A stretch of 64,000 nucleotides of DNA from Papio anubis. Its lineage: Eukaryota > Chordata > Mammalia > Primates > Cercopithecidae. The notes beneath the pieces are model-generated. The model saw only the letters and a list, made by a program, of their open reading frames with translations. It searched no databases and had not been told where the DNA came from. The stretch lies in assembly GCF_008728515.1 (NCBI RefSeq), contig NC_044981.1:133611937-133675936 (forward strand). Reading direction: 5' to 3'. The translations under genes and the position numbers were made by a program. Below, piece after piece: positions 23,651 through 35,626 of this stretch (its first letter is position 1; every line of letters starts with the position of its first letter).

Positions 23651-26420
23651 GTGGGAGAAGTGATGTCCATATCAGCTCAGTATGTCATTTTACCCACAGG
23701 AAAAATAATACAGCCACAACTGAAATGCACTCATCACAGAGCAGTCATTTAAAATTTATAAAACAAAAACCAGTTAGGCCCAAGACTTCTTAATGAAACC
23801 CTTTTTAAAAACGTCTTCACACTTCAGTGAGATATTTCTTTCTGATGAAAAATTATTTAAAAACTCATATGTTACAGTATAAGAGAATAACGGCATAAAT
23901 ATTTAAGGTTAATATGCATTTTGGAGATGAATACTTATATACACATTATTTCACGTGTGATTTATATTATTTCTATTTACAGAAAAATACTTATTTAAAG
24001 TTACTAACTTGGATATAAATACATGGACACTTATGTGTATATTCTTCCCCTTCTGCTAAAAATATGTCATTTGATTTGAATTTATATCTCCAATATTTTA
24101 GTCTCTCAATACAATGTTGCTTCTTAGACAGTATTGTGGTCCATGCTGTTTTTACAATCAGTTGACATATCTATGTCAAATCATGTTTTTGTGAAACAGT
24201 ATGAACTGTTACATTTCTCTCTACACTAAGTGTCCTTTCAGTATTTAAATTGTATGCATATTTTGTTGAAATGCTGGGTTATTTATTATTTTTTAAACAA
24301 GAGACTGTAGGCACTTAATTGTAGTACATTGCATGCACATTTTGATGTAACTCTTCATGGCATATTGTGATATTATTGTGATATGATGTAATTTTGTGAT
24401 ATAATTCATGTTATATGCATATAATTTGTGATTTTTATAATTATGTAGATGTTTTATGAAACTTGCTTACTGCAAGTTTTTAATCCTGAAACAATTTAGT
24501 TTATAAGAACTTACAGTTTTCTATTTAACATATCACATGGTTGAAAGGCATTTATTTTAATGACGCTATTTACTTAATTTTCATTCTTTTATGATTTCTT
24601 AATTGCTGTTTATTGTTGCGTTTTAATTGTCTGTGTAGAGCTTCAAGTGTCTACACAGGAGGCATCTTTCTTATTAGGATTATAATCATTCTGAGTACAA
24701 TATTGAGTTCGGCTGAGAGCAGGCAGTAAGCAGCTCAAGGGGCTTTCCCTTGGAGCCCTGCTAATCACCACAGCTCTCTTGTTCTAGCCTTTCTCGCTAT
24801 ATTTACCAAAGAAAATGAACTCACTTGTTACTCTCTTTCCTTGCAAATACCAGACATCACCATTGTATGAGTGATAGGTATAGCAAACCACTTCTTTTTC
24901 TTCCCTGTTTGATTTTATGTATTCCAGAAACTCAGGAGGTTTCTTTCCATTTTAAGCTCAGTTTGGCCTGTCCTTTATTTGAACAAGTGGTAAAGGTTAG
25001 AGATTTCTGTGGAGTTTTGAAAAGAGAATAAAGCACATACAAGGCATGTTTTGATAAATACTAGAGAAGATGCACTAAGAGCCTGCAGGATTGCCCACAA
25101 AGACATACAAGATGGAGAGGGGAGGTATCCTTAAGCAATCAATCACTCACACACTGCTACACAATCTTGGTCGACTCAAGCAATTTTTCATTTCAGATAA
25201 TATTGGAATGAAATGTAATACATTAGAAAATTTACTATATTCCAGGACATGGCAACTTTTTACTACAGGCTTGTGGACTTTTCTGCTTACTGTGTCCACA
25301 GGACTTTTGTTATTTTAGTAGTTCAAAATAGGTTCCTAAATTGCCCCTGATGTAACATAAACCTATTATGTAACTATTATTATATTTAGCTTGATATTTC
25401 CAGACATTCTTGTCCCAATTCATAAACACTTCATTAAAACTAATATTTGCTACTTATATTATGGCTTAATGGTTGTATATGTACACATAGGCTCACATAT
25501 ATCAAATACAACTATATAATATTTCATAGCTGCCAAGATAATACTAACATGTTAAAATATTTTTAATAAGGGTCTCTTTTTAATTGAAAATAAAGAAAAA
25601 AAGTAGTAACTTTCATTTTTACATTAGTATGGTATGCTAACTTTTTCAAAGAATGGTTCATTCTCTCAGCTAATGTAGTTATACACCGTCTGGTCAGAAT
25701 GTTACAGAACTCATTACCATAGCTAAAGTAAATCAGTCTTTTCATTTTTCACTTGTGCATGCCTCTATGTTTCATAATGTTTATAAGCTGCAGATGTAAT
25801 GCATCCCTTGGTGTTAACATGATTTGTTATTAGGTGAGCATGTACAACAAAGAAAGTTGCATTTCTAAAAGTACTCTTGGAAGAAAATATTGAGCCTTTA
25901 ATCAATTTCATTAGGGCTTCATACATTTTTTACAATTAAACAGAAAAATTTGAATGTAGTGAGTATGTAAAGACTTACCTGGGTTCAACCTTTAGAAGTT
26001 TATTTAAAAATTCAGAATAAAACCCTTGACAGAATTCATTTCTGATTTAGATGCAAAGGTATAATAGATTTGAATGCACTTTAGTTTTAAAGGGTTGCTA
26101 TTTCTAGCGCCGTATATTTTTAAATTAACACCCTAGTTGGGCAATGGGGTGAAAGTGTTTTTGTTCTAAAATAACATAGCCTTTAAATGTGGTTTATCCT
26201 CTGTGCATTTGTAGGCTTTTAGATAAGTGCCTTATAAACATCTTGCTACAGTGAACCTGGTGGGCATTTAAAGACATGTATAGGGTCACCACATATAGAA
26301 TAGGTAGTGGATACTTCCAGAAGTCATTATAATTGCTTAATGCCAAGGAAATCAACAGAGAAGCCAAGAAAAATAACCTTCTATCTTGACAGTGGGACAT
26401 TACTGGAATAAACAATGTAC
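23651..26420. other. Intron 10 segment next to exon 10
   Basis: AT-rich intron with no recognised transposon, RNA gene or additional exon. A run of TGTGATAT-like units near 24365-24425 is low-complexity. Confidence 0.4.
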
Positions 26421-26581
26421 CTTGCAGTTACAGGGGCCAAAACAAGGGTCCTCATTTTTGCTCCCTAAGCCACTGCAGTTACAGGCTTTGCAGTCTGGGT
26501 AGCCAGTGTAGCCCCTGGCACACCGATCACAGCTCACACCTCCAAAACCAGTTTTGCAATGACAGGATCCAGGTGCCAAAC
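26421..26581 (-). CDS. LAMA2: LAMA2 exon 10: LE module 3 end and LE4 start
   Basis: This 161-bp exon (entering phase 1, ending phase 0) completes Gly436 and encodes codons up to 489, from LAPGSCHCKTGFGGVSCDRC to GPCNCK. It is densely cysteine-patterned (Cys442, 444, 453, 456, 466, 469, 471, 482, 486, 488), as expected of laminin EGF-like modules. The Asn470-Cys-Ser sequon is retained. The acceptor is TTTCTTTAG before GTTTGGCACC. The donor AAG|GTACAT is weak at positions +4 to +6. Residue 487 reads Asn where I recall Ile in human. Skipping it alone would shift the frame, but skipping exons 9 and 10 together (261 bp) would not. Confidence 0.97.
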
Positions 26582-27400
26582 CTAAAGAAAGATGAGCCAC
26601 ATATCAACATTTCTAAAACAAATACATAATTTCGTTCTTAAGGTTTTAATGATCGTAACCTTTAAAAGACTATTTTGACACAAAAATAGATTTTTGATGT
26701 ACATCAATAAAGAAAAGTTAAAACCAAAAAGCATAGGGTTTAATTAAAAGTTTTCTATGATTGGCTAAACATAGCATCTTCTAAGTGTCAATAAAAATAT
26801 TAAAAATGTAAACAAGAAAGATGAAATCTCAAAGCATCTACCAAACTATGACTATAGAAAACAAAGACCAAGGAGTGATTTCCACAAACGCTAATGCTGA
26901 TGATGCTACATTGAGAAGAATAAGCAGTAATGAATGCAAAACTAGTGGCTCATGAAACAAGCCTGCTCCAACAGACTATCACAGGTGCAAGTAGCCTTGG
27001 GAATAAAGATATACTACTTAAAACAACAGTTTAACAATGATTCTCTAAGAACATTGCCACTGGCAGTATTATTAAAGAAAATAAAGGTGTTCATGGGAAT
27101 TGATACTTTGGGGATAAGAAGCAATAGATGAGGGAAATGAAAAGTTTAAATTAACTTTTTTTAACATGGAGAAGTACAAAAGACACTGTTTATTCATGTC
27201 TTTGGTTAAAAAAATGGAAAAAATACAGGATGAATTAATACAACTAACAGACCTTCAAAATCTGGAGGAAGATAAAAGCAGATCAGTAGTATATATAGTC
27301 CATCAGAAAGAAGAAAGGAGGAGGGGGAAGAAAAGGCAAGGAAAGGTTAGGGAGAGAAAGCAGAAAGCAGAATGACAGAATTAGTGTCAGAAATGCATGC
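26582..27400. other. Intron 9, segment next to exon 10
   Basis: AT-rich intron with no recognised element. A purine-rich stretch (about 27310-27370) gives a lysine-rich chance frame. Confidence 0.4.
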
Positions 27401-28426
27401 TAAATACATACTAATGAGTTAAGTAGTCTTACTGTTCTTATTAAAAACATAAACATGTAATATGCACAAGAGATACACAAAATGAACAGGAATATTACAA
27501 ATAAAAGAAAATGAATGTGTGTCAAGAAAGCAGATGGAAAAGAAAAAAAAGTTGTGAAATATTAATTAGGGCCAAAGTAGAACTCAAATAAACTAGGTTC
27601 AATAAGACAAACTCTCATTTTACATTGATAAAAATATAATAAAAACATGATTTAAATTATTAAGTTCATGCTTCAAATAAGCACTAATTATCAACACAAA
27701 AATATGTAGACAACAAAAGATATCGGAAATAAAAAGTTTAAAAGTCAATGGCTGAAAATGATGCTACTTACTCATCTTAAATATTTACAGATGAAGTAAG
27801 TAAAAACAGAAAATTTGAATAATCTAATAATGTCAAATTACATATTATGTGGTATATAACTTTAAATATTTACCATAGCTTATGATTGACTAATCTATAA
27901 AAAATGTTCAATTATCAAAGCAGAAATTATCTAAGGCTTATTTTCTTAACATAAATTACTACTTTTAGATGTGTATCAAATGCCACAAAAATTAGAATTA
28001 AATTAATTCCAAATATCAAACATGATGAGAGAATTTTATGCAAAATTCAACCATTTTAAGAATTAATGCCTAAATATTTCTCTTTAATAACTCTTGGGTT
28101 AAAGAGAAAATCAAGACTTTGATTAAAAATAAATAGCTATCCAGGTAGAATATAATAGCAGTAAAAAGGGAACTTAATGTTTATTGGGTATGGGAAAAAT
28201 AAACTGTACCCAAAAGTAAACTTCTAGGCTTAAATAGTCCATTACTTTAAAAAATACAGATAAATTAAAATTCAATTCATTTAAGTATAAGAAAGAGAAA
28301 ACATAAACACCACAGGAAATAAAGAGATTTGAAAAAAAGAAAAGCAAGCAAAAGGAAACTGTAAACAAAGCTAATCAAGGGTATCAAAAGAGGACAAATT
28401 ATCAAAGAACTACCACAAATGTCTTT
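27401..28426 (+). mobile_element. Degenerate ancient L1 (plus), first part
   Basis: A-rich plus strand with the wording of decayed L1 ORF2 (for example the region about 28060-28200 and 28320-28400). All frames are broken. It is antisense to LAMA2. It appears to continue beyond the younger L1 insertion at 28445-28703 and the Alu at 29163-29463. Confidence 0.5.
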
Positions 28427-28721
28427 TAATGCTAGTTAATTTTTTTTATTATTATACTTTAAGTTCTGGAATACATGTGCAGAACATCCAAGTTTATTAC
28501 ATGGGTATCTATGTGCCATGGTGGTTTGCTGCAGCCATCGACCTGTCATCTACATTAGGTATTTCTCCTAATGCTATCCTTCCCCTAGACCTCCACCCAC
28601 TGACAGGCCTCGGTGTGTCATGTTCCCGTCCCTGTGTCCATCCACGTGTTCTTGTTATTCAACACCCACCTATGAGTGAGAACATGCGGTGTTTGGTTTT
28701 CTGTAATGCTAGTTAATTTTT
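28427..28721 (-). mobile_element. 5'-truncated L1 3' end with target-site duplication
   Basis: A primate L1 3' end (about 260 bp) lies in minus orientation. A T-rich tail at about 28441 is followed by TACTTTAAGTTCTGG and TGGTTTGCTGCA, and the copy breaks off after GTTTGGTTTTCTG at about 28703. It is flanked by the 18-bp direct repeat TAATGCTAGTTAATTTTT (28427-28444 and 28704-28721). The element is severely 5'-truncated, with no coding capacity. Confidence 0.92.
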
Positions 28722-28884
28722 ACAGACTGTTTTCAAAACTTGAAACTCTTATGGTCATATAGAAATGGAGAGCTATGTAATTCAATTTATGAAACTAATT
28801 TTAACTTGATATCCAAATGCAAAAAATGATAACACAAAATAAACAAAACTGCTAAGACTCAAATAGCACTTATTTTAAGGTAGT

Positions 28885-29045
28885 CATTGTACTTAGCTTA
28901 CACAAAACACATGGGTTAATTCAGTTGGTACTCAAACATCTATATGAGGCAGACACTATTATTTTTCCGTTTCACAGATGAGGTAAATAAGGCACAGAGA
29001 AATTAAGTGATTTGCCAAAGGAGCACAACTGGTGGGTGTCTGAGT
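28885..29045 (+). mobile_element. MIR element
   Basis: The MIR-like core runs TTTCACAGATGAGG, GGCACAGAGAAATTAAG, then TTTGCCAAAGG. This tRNA-derived SINE is old and is shared across mammals. Confidence 0.75.
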
Positions 29046-29162
29046 CACAGGCAGTTTAACTTATGAATCAAGATGAGTAAAACTCCAAACTGAATCCTAA
29101 AGTACATTAAAAGGATCCCCTATGATGTCAGGTAGAACATACTCTGGAAATATAAATGTTGT

Positions 29163-29463
29163 TTATTTATTTATTTATTTTTGAGACGGAGTCTTGCTCT
29201 GTCGCCCAGGCTGGAGTGTAGTGGCACAATCTTGGCTCACTGCAAGCTCCACCTCCCGGGTTCACGCCATTCTCCTGCCTCAACCTCCCGTGTAGGTGGG
29301 ACTACAGGCGCCCGCCACCGCACCCGGCTAATTGTTTGTATTTTTAGTAGAGACGGTGTTTCACCGTGTTAGCCAGGATGGTCTCAATCTCCTGACTTCG
29401 TGATCCTCCCGTCTCGGCCTCCCAAAGTGCTGGGATTACAGGCGTGAGCCACTGCGCCCGGCC
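29163..29463 (-). mobile_element. AluY-like element, minus orientation, with TTTA-rich tail
   Basis: The tail is an ATTT repeat followed by TTGAGACGGAGTCTTGCTC, and the element ends CGCCCGGCC. AluY-type bases include CCAGGATGGTCTCAATCTCC. It is in sense with LAMA2, in intron 9. Confidence 0.96.
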
Positions 29464-29741
29464 TATTTAATGTTAATAAGTTCATTTCTAATAGATTACA
29501 CTAATAGACCAAATGGAAAAGAAATCTGATAATTTTAATAAAGTTTACAAAGGCATTAAATAGTTTATCATTTACTTCTGATGTTAAAATTTCCGGAAAT
29601 TGAGGCTAAATGGAGAAGTACTTCATGTATTAAACAATGCCTATCTTAACTTTTATTTCTGGAAATATTGTAAACTGGATGTCCAAAGAACCCCTCCTGT
29701 TCAGAACACTTGAAGATACAGAATAAAATTAAACGTAGAAA

Positions 29742-29772
29742 AATAGATAGGTAGGTAGGTATGTAGATAGAT

Positions 29773-29845
<73 letters not shown>

Positions 29846-29857
29846 GGATGGATGGCA
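29742..29857. repeat. Compound GATA/GGTA/GGAT microsatellite
   Basis: Imperfect GGTA units lead into a pure GATA tract of about 75 nt (about 18-19 units, roughly 29772-29846), then GATG units. This is a tetranucleotide repeat likely to be polymorphic in length. The 96- and 70-codon frames over it on the minus strand (repeating Tyr-Leu-Ser-Ile) are artefacts of the repeat. Confidence 0.97.
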
Positions 29858-30149
29858 GATAATAGTATGGTTGCACTGGTGTGAAATAAAGAAACCCCTT
29901 GGAGATGAGAAACTACAGAATGGACTTCTAGAAAGAAACATTGACTTAAGTCATTCTTTAAAACAATGTCTTTCCTGGAGTTGACTGGCAAATTCTGATG
30001 ACTAGACTACAGTTCATGGAGCATGGCTTTACAGAAGAACAACAAAAATTCTAGGTCCTACATACGCTGGGTCATTATCACATAACCTCATGTAGATTCA
30101 AGGCTTCTGAAAGAATAAACTAAGAAATACATATGCAGGCATACATCCA

Positions 30150-30180
30150 CAAAACACACACACATACATACACACACATA
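30150..30180. repeat. Short CA-rich simple repeat
   Basis: Interrupted CACACA/CATACA units. Low complexity. Confidence 0.7.
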
Positions 30181-30359
30181 AGAAAATGAAGACCATATGA
30201 ATAAGAGATAGAAGAGAAATAAAAATGCAGACTCAGATTCAGATAACAGAGAGTGCTTCTAACAGATACAGAAAATAAAATAAATATACATAATATGTCT
30301 AAAGAGCTGAAAGTAATATTAAATGTAGATGAGTAAAAAAGAGTATTGAAAAATAAAAT

Positions 30360-31750
30360 GTAGTTTGAAACTTTCCCTGTAAAATATAACAAAATAAATT
30401 CCAGATGTATTACAAAATTAAATATTATAAAATGAAATCATACAAATAATAAAGAAAACAAATACATTTTTCTAATCTTTGGATAGATGAGAGTTTTAGG
30501 ATTATAAAGCATGTAAGAAATACAAAAATATCAAAATATATAATAACCATGGGATGATACCATTATTATAAGTAGAGAATTTTGCCTGAACTTTGATAGC
30601 TGATTACATAAAACTTTTGAAGTTTTGTGTATTAGAAATTATCAACAGTAGTGAGACAAAAAGCAAATCTGAAAACTGATTATTAAAAAATGACCTACTA
30701 TCATTGTTTTTAATATTTAAAGTGCTCTTACAAATCTATGAGGGAGAAAACCTCCTTCTAGCAAAAGAAAATGAAGAAAACTAAAAGAAAAATCAGAAAA
30801 GAAATATAGTGTATTTCCCTGGTAATCAAATTAATGCCAGTAATACACTAAAATATCCTTTTCTACTATCTGGTTATGTAATCTGATGAAGAAGTGCAAA
30901 CCATAAGACCACATCTTACACTCTTTCCTAAAGAAGTTATCAGAGTAAGCATGAAGATAAAAATGACCTACAGATATCTGTCCAATTTTGCAATCTGAGT
31001 CTGTATCAAATAATATGTATCTAATTACAGTGTTATAATCTTGATTATTAGGTTTCTATTTCTAAATTATAAGCATTAATTATTGGTCTGGAGCTGAATA
31101 TAACTGAAAATCTTTGAAAAGATAAATATGTAACTGACAGACACTGACAAGTGGCGAAGAATGTAGGGATGATGGTCTTTATCACATCTTATATAGTAGG
31201 ACCGCAAGAGAAAGTCTAAATGTAGTCAACGATGAAATAGACATGTAAGCTCTCTTCAATATGATAAAGATATCATAGAAGAAACACATAATAAAAATGT
31301 ATGAATGGTGGAATGAAGGAGGGAGGTGTTGTGAATGATACATTTCTTCACCTTTCCAGACGGAGAGTCAATAGGCAATATGTAATGGTGATAAAAGTAC
31401 TGATAAGAATATTATTTAGATATTAAAGGTAACTCATTAAAAAACTGAATTGGAAAAAATGCTCAATATTTTCAATTTTGGAAGTAAGACTGGGATAAAT
31501 AGGTTGAAGAGGACACTTGTTATTTTATTTCTTTACTATTAAGAATTTATTTTACTATGTATTGTTTTTATAATAATTGAAAAATAATTAAATGGAATAA
31601 TTATTATTAAAGGATTGGTTACAATAAACAAAAATTTGAAACAATCTTAATGTCCGTATGAAGTTTAGAGGGTAAATAATTATGGCACAACCATATAATA
31701 ACGTGTTATTTAAGTGCTGAAACCAGACTTCAGAGAACGTCTTCATAGAT
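30360..31750 (+). mobile_element. Degenerate ancient L1 (plus), later part
   Basis: Decayed L1 ORF2 3' wording occurs in plus orientation, including the recurrent stretch TATGGCACAACCATATAATA near 31680 that corresponds to the end of L1 ORF2. No frame is intact. It is probably the same element as 27401-28426. Confidence 0.55.
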
Positions 31751-32647
31751 TTTTGGGGAAACTTATCACAAAAAGTTAAGAGGAGTAATATCAGAAATTT
31801 CTCTATGCATTATGACAGAAATATATGACATTGTTAATAATGGCATCTCTCCTGAATTACCACTGAATTGTATATTTATTTTTCTACCTTTCCATTTTTA
31901 TTCTGTGATCATATACTCATTATTCAAAAAGGGCTAGGGAAGAGTTACATGCTATTAATGAAAACAACATTGTGATTTACTTGTAACCACAAAAAGAAAA
32001 GAAGGCTTGAAACGAAAAGTGAGCTCAGTAATTCATCATTCAACTATCAAAAGGTATCTGCTTTTTAATATTTCAAAATTTAGTCTACATGTAACACTCA
32101 GATTGATAATCCTACAGTTTTATAAAGAATGCAGGTAATCAGAATTGTGCCTAAGAAACATTGCCAATCTTTTAACGCTAGTCATTAGAGGGGGAAAAAA
32201 AAAAACTACATTGTAGCCTTGGTTAATTTTAGTCTTTCTAGAGAAGAAATGTCCCAGTGCATTCTATAAATTTCCTACTTAAACTTGGAGAGCAACTGCC
32301 CTGGAAGTAGCTCTTAAATGCTTTATATCAAGGAGTTATGTTGGCATTTGATTCCTTAATGTTTGGAGTTCATGAATGTCATTCCTCAAAGGAAGTATTT
32401 AGCTTAAATTAGTGTCAGCCTCTTTCTCTTCATTAACTCATGACTACTACCTTCTTAGTCCTTTATAAACACTTCTTGCTTTCTATATTATTGCCTACAT
32501 CTTAATGTGTGAGTTCTTCTGTTTGCTTTTCCCACTACAACACACACATTCCTCAGTGAACGCTGGCATTTCATGCTAGAACTCACAGAAGCTACAAACT
32601 ATAACATGACATGAAAAAATTACATATACCACAGATTTGTGATTGAC
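31751..32647. other. Intron 9 segment near exon 9
   Basis: No recognised transposon or gene. Unique-looking intron. Confidence 0.4.
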
Positions 32648-32700
32648 TTTCTCTCTCTCTTTCTCTCTATCTCTGTGTATGTGTGTGTGTGTGTGTGTAT
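32648..32700. repeat. CT/GT simple repeat
   Basis: A TCTC tract passes into a pure GT tract (about 32680-32698). Microsatellite in intron 9, about 240 bp from exon 9's donor. Confidence 0.9.
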
Positions 32701-32936
32701 CTCAAAATAAATAATTCAACTCTTCTTGCTATGAAAACATTATAATTAAACATGAAAGTAATTATCGAGATGCATTTAAAAACTGCTTCCTGGAGGGAAC
32801 GCTAATACACTGATAGATTAAAGAATAAATTTATTACATGAATGACATTTACTGCAAAATATTCTTCTGAAAATAATCATATTTGGCTTTTAGTTGTCCT
32901 TTTATCAGAGCAGTGACATTCTACTGCAGCTCTCAC

Positions 32937-33036
32937 CTCGTCGAGCATGTTTCTCATCCTTGACACAGACTTCATTTAAGGAACCAATTGGATTGCAATG
33001 ACATGGCTGGCATGGCCTTGGATAATTTGGAGATAC
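32937..33036 (-). CDS. LAMA2: LAMA2 exon 9: LE module 2/3 junction
   Basis: This 100-bp exon (phase 0 to 1) encodes codons 403-435 plus the first base of 436, from VSPNYPRPCQPCHC to KDEKHARR. It spans the end of LE2 and the start of LE3 with Cys411, 414, 416 and 425. The acceptor reads TTAG before GTATCTCC, preceded by a poor, interrupted pyrimidine tract. The donor is GAG|GTGAGA. Residue 417 reads Asn, where I recall Asp in human LAMA2. Skipping this exon alone breaks the frame. Confidence 0.97.
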
Positions 33037-33310
33037 CTAACAAAAACATTAAAATGAATTTAACCAAATGTAATAAAAATAGCAATATTTTTCATTTCAG
33101 CAAACTTTTATAGACAAAGTAGTTTTAGTAATACAGAGAAGTAAATTATTGAGAAAATTATAAGAATTGCCTTTAATACATGTTTATAATGTCTAAAATC
33201 CAGTTCCTTTACATGCTTACACAAATGTAAAGATGATGGAACAATAAACTCCTATATATTTGTTACTTAGATTCAATAATTATTGATATTTTCATGTTTT
33301 ATTCCTTTTT

Positions 33311-33385
33311 ATCTTGTTTATATAGTATATGAACACAGTTACTTAAACAAACCTACACTGTGTTCATATGCTATATATACAAGAT
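33311..33385. repeat. Near-perfect inverted repeat (29-bp arms, 17-bp loop)
   Basis: The left arm 33311-33339 (core TATGAACACAGT) is complementary to the right arm 33357-33385 (core ACTGTGTTCATA) at 27 of 29 positions. The spacer is 33340-33356. It lies in intron 8, 275 bp upstream of exon 9 in transcript order. In RNA it would form a long AT-rich hairpin of about 75 nt. I recognise no transposon or known microRNA. Confidence 0.85.
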
Positions 33386-34170
33386 TTATTTTCCAGATTT
33401 AATAGGAAAAAAACAAAAAAACTAAATTATTTGTCCAAGAAATACCCACCTATTAAATATAGCTTTCATATGTATATATATCTAGGCTTAATTTACAAAT
33501 GAAAACATGTTTGCTACTATAAATCAGAGTGTTAAAATTAGACTTATTTATATACCTGACTGAATCTCAATTAACTAAGTTCACAGATGAGTTTCAAAAT
33601 CATCATTTGTTTAAGACACATTCATTCGTTCCCCCATTATGAAGTTAGGACTGTGCACAGAATAGGTAAGGCATATTTTATATACACATATAAATGAAAT
33701 GTTATTAAGTGGATAAATCTAAAATGACACTTTTAAGACAATAATTTTATGAACATCATAGAGATAAATTATTTAGCTGTTAAATTGCAGTTCACAAAAT
33801 TTGCATAACAATACCCTTCCCAGCCTTTACTGATCCCTTTATCGTATATTCATTCAGAAGATTCTAGGAAATTCAGTGGAAAGCAACCGCTGGTAAACTG
33901 AACAAGGTGAGAAGAGTTTTCAGGTGTTACAAACCATAAGTTAAAGAGATATTGGACTTTAAGTTAACTACATTAGAAATGTCTGACGAATACCTGGAGT
34001 TTGCCATTAATCTGTCCTAACAAAATATGAAAGTAAACTTTCATGACTTCATGGTGATCACTCAGCAAGTTTATTACTCATTAGAATCAATTCAAAATCT
34101 TCAGAGGAACATAACAGAAACCAGTGTCTCTGCATTGTATTCTCCAAAATGTCCTGTACAGATGATAAAT
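33386..34170. other. Intron 8 segment without recognised elements
   Basis: AT-rich intron. Nothing identifiable. Confidence 0.4.
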
Positions 34171-34172
34171 TA

Positions 34173-34537
34173 CAGTAGTCCCCACCTCATCTGCAGTTTT
34201 GCTGTCTGAGGTTTCAGTTATCATGGTTAACCACAGTTCAGAAATATTAAATGGAAAACTCCAGAAATAAACAATTCATAAGTTTTAATTTGCATTCCAT
34301 TTTGAATAGTGTGGTGAAATCTCAAGCCATCTTGCTCTGTCTCGCCAGGGATATGAATCATCCCTTTGTCCAGCATATCTATGCTGTAGAGACACTATCC
34401 TCCTGTTAGTCACTTAGTCCCATCACAGGTATCAAACAGAAAAAAACATAGTATCTATAAGTTTGGTACTATCTGTGATTTCAGGTATCAACTGGAGTTC
34501 CTGGAACATATCCTCTGTGAATAAAGGAGGACTACTG
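34173..34537 (+). mobile_element. MER2/Tigger1-like non-autonomous DNA transposon, complete
   Basis: This 365-bp element begins CAGTAGTCCCCACCTCATC and ends GGAGGACTACTG, so its termini are inverted repeats. It is flanked by the TA dinucleotide on both sides (34171-34172 and 34538-34539), the target duplication of pogo/Tc1-mariner-type transposons. The inner sequence (AAACTCCAGAAATAAACAAT, AATCATCCCTTTGTCCAGC) matches the Tigger1/MER2 group. It has no transposase gene. Confidence 0.9.
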
Positions 34538-34869
34538 TATTAGATATACAGGAAAGAAACAGGAAAATGTTGTCCTTATTAAAAAAAGAAGCTAAGAAAA
34601 GCAGATCCTGAGGTGACCCAGATATTGAAATTAGCATACAAGGAAGTCAACGTAAGTTCTGTAAATATGACCAAGAATATAAAGGAAATAATGTTTATAA
34701 TGAGTGAAGGCCTGGAGCATTTCAGCAGGGAAATGGAAGCTCTAAGGAACATAATAACTCCAGAACGCTGAAAAGTATAATACCTCAATTTAATAATTCA
34801 CTGGATATGCTTAACATCAGGTAAAGATGACAGGAGGAAGAGAAGTCTACCTAATGACTACTTTTGTAG

Positions 34870-34960
34870 TCATCTGGCTATAGGCCAGGATTTGGTCTAC
34901 AGGCCAAAGTTTTCTCAAACACGGTATAAATTGTTAAAATTATATATAAATAATGAGAAT
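34870..34960. repeat. Local duplication copy 1, left part
   Basis: The phrase GATTTGGTCTACAGGCCAAAG followed by a CGGTATAA-type stretch recurs at 35812-35870 in the same orientation. The copy continues beyond the inserted Alu at 35290-35345, where AAATTAAAGAT is followed by AGAACA. Confidence 0.65.
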
Positions 34961-35003
<43 letters not shown>

Positions 35004-35289
35004 TTTTTGAGATAGGGTCTCGATCTCTCACCCAGGCTGAAGTGCACTGGCACAAGTTCAGCCCACTGCAGCCTCAGTTCCTGGGTTCAAGCTATTCTCC
35101 TGCCTCAGTCTCCAGAGTAGCTGAGATTACAGGTGCCCGCCACCATGCCTGGTTAAATTTTGTATTTTTAATAGAGACGGTGTTTCACCATGTTGGCCAG
35201 GTTGGTCTTGAACTCCTGACCGCAAGTGATTTGCCTGCCTTGGCCTTCCAAAGTGATGGGGTTATAGGTGTGAGCCACTGTGCCTGGCC
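34961..35289 (-). mobile_element. Alu (AluS-like), minus orientation, TTTA tail
   Basis: A pure TTTA tail of about 45 bp is followed by TTGAGATAGGGTCTCGATC, and the element ends GTGCCTGGCC. The perfect 10-bp duplication TAATGAGAAT flanks it (34951-34960 and 35290-35299). The 149-codon frame across this position is Alu sequence and not a gene. Confidence 0.96.
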
Positions 35290-35299
35290 TAATGAGAAT

Positions 35300-35626
35300 A
35301 TTTTAAAATCAGCTATTAAATTAAAGATGCATTATATGTAGAACAAAGTATAAGGACAGATAAAGGGGAAAAGATCCAATCTAAAGAACAGAGAAAGAAA
35401 AAAAAATTAATTAGCACTGCCTCAGATACAATCATCACCTTAGCACACATGCAGTTGGAGTCCTAGAAAGAGAAGGAAAAACATTGATCCAAAAATAGGT
35501 GTTAAAAAAATAGCCTAAAATTTCCTAAATGTGGAATAAAATCTCAATTTATAGTTCCTGGAAGCTTTGCAAATCAAGCAAGGTAAGCTTGAAAGCCATA
35601 CAGACACATCATAGTTTAACTCTGAG
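35300..35626 (+). mobile_element. Degenerate ancient L1 (plus), 5' part
   Basis: A-rich decayed L1 wording (for example around 35505-35620, ending with CATACAGACACATCATAGTT, the common ORF1-proximal phrase). It continues after the hAT-like insertion at 36000 and beyond. Confidence 0.5.

Noticed and set aside
29701..29991. Repetitive protein-like frame with Tyr-Leu-Ser-Ile units, or a possible CRISPR-like array
   Set aside because: It is a GATA microsatellite. There are no spacers and the genome is a primate's.
34892..35341. 149-codon open frame, the longest in the window
   Set aside because: It runs through a TTTA tail and an Alu in minus orientation. The peptide has the usual Alu wording, so it is not a gene.
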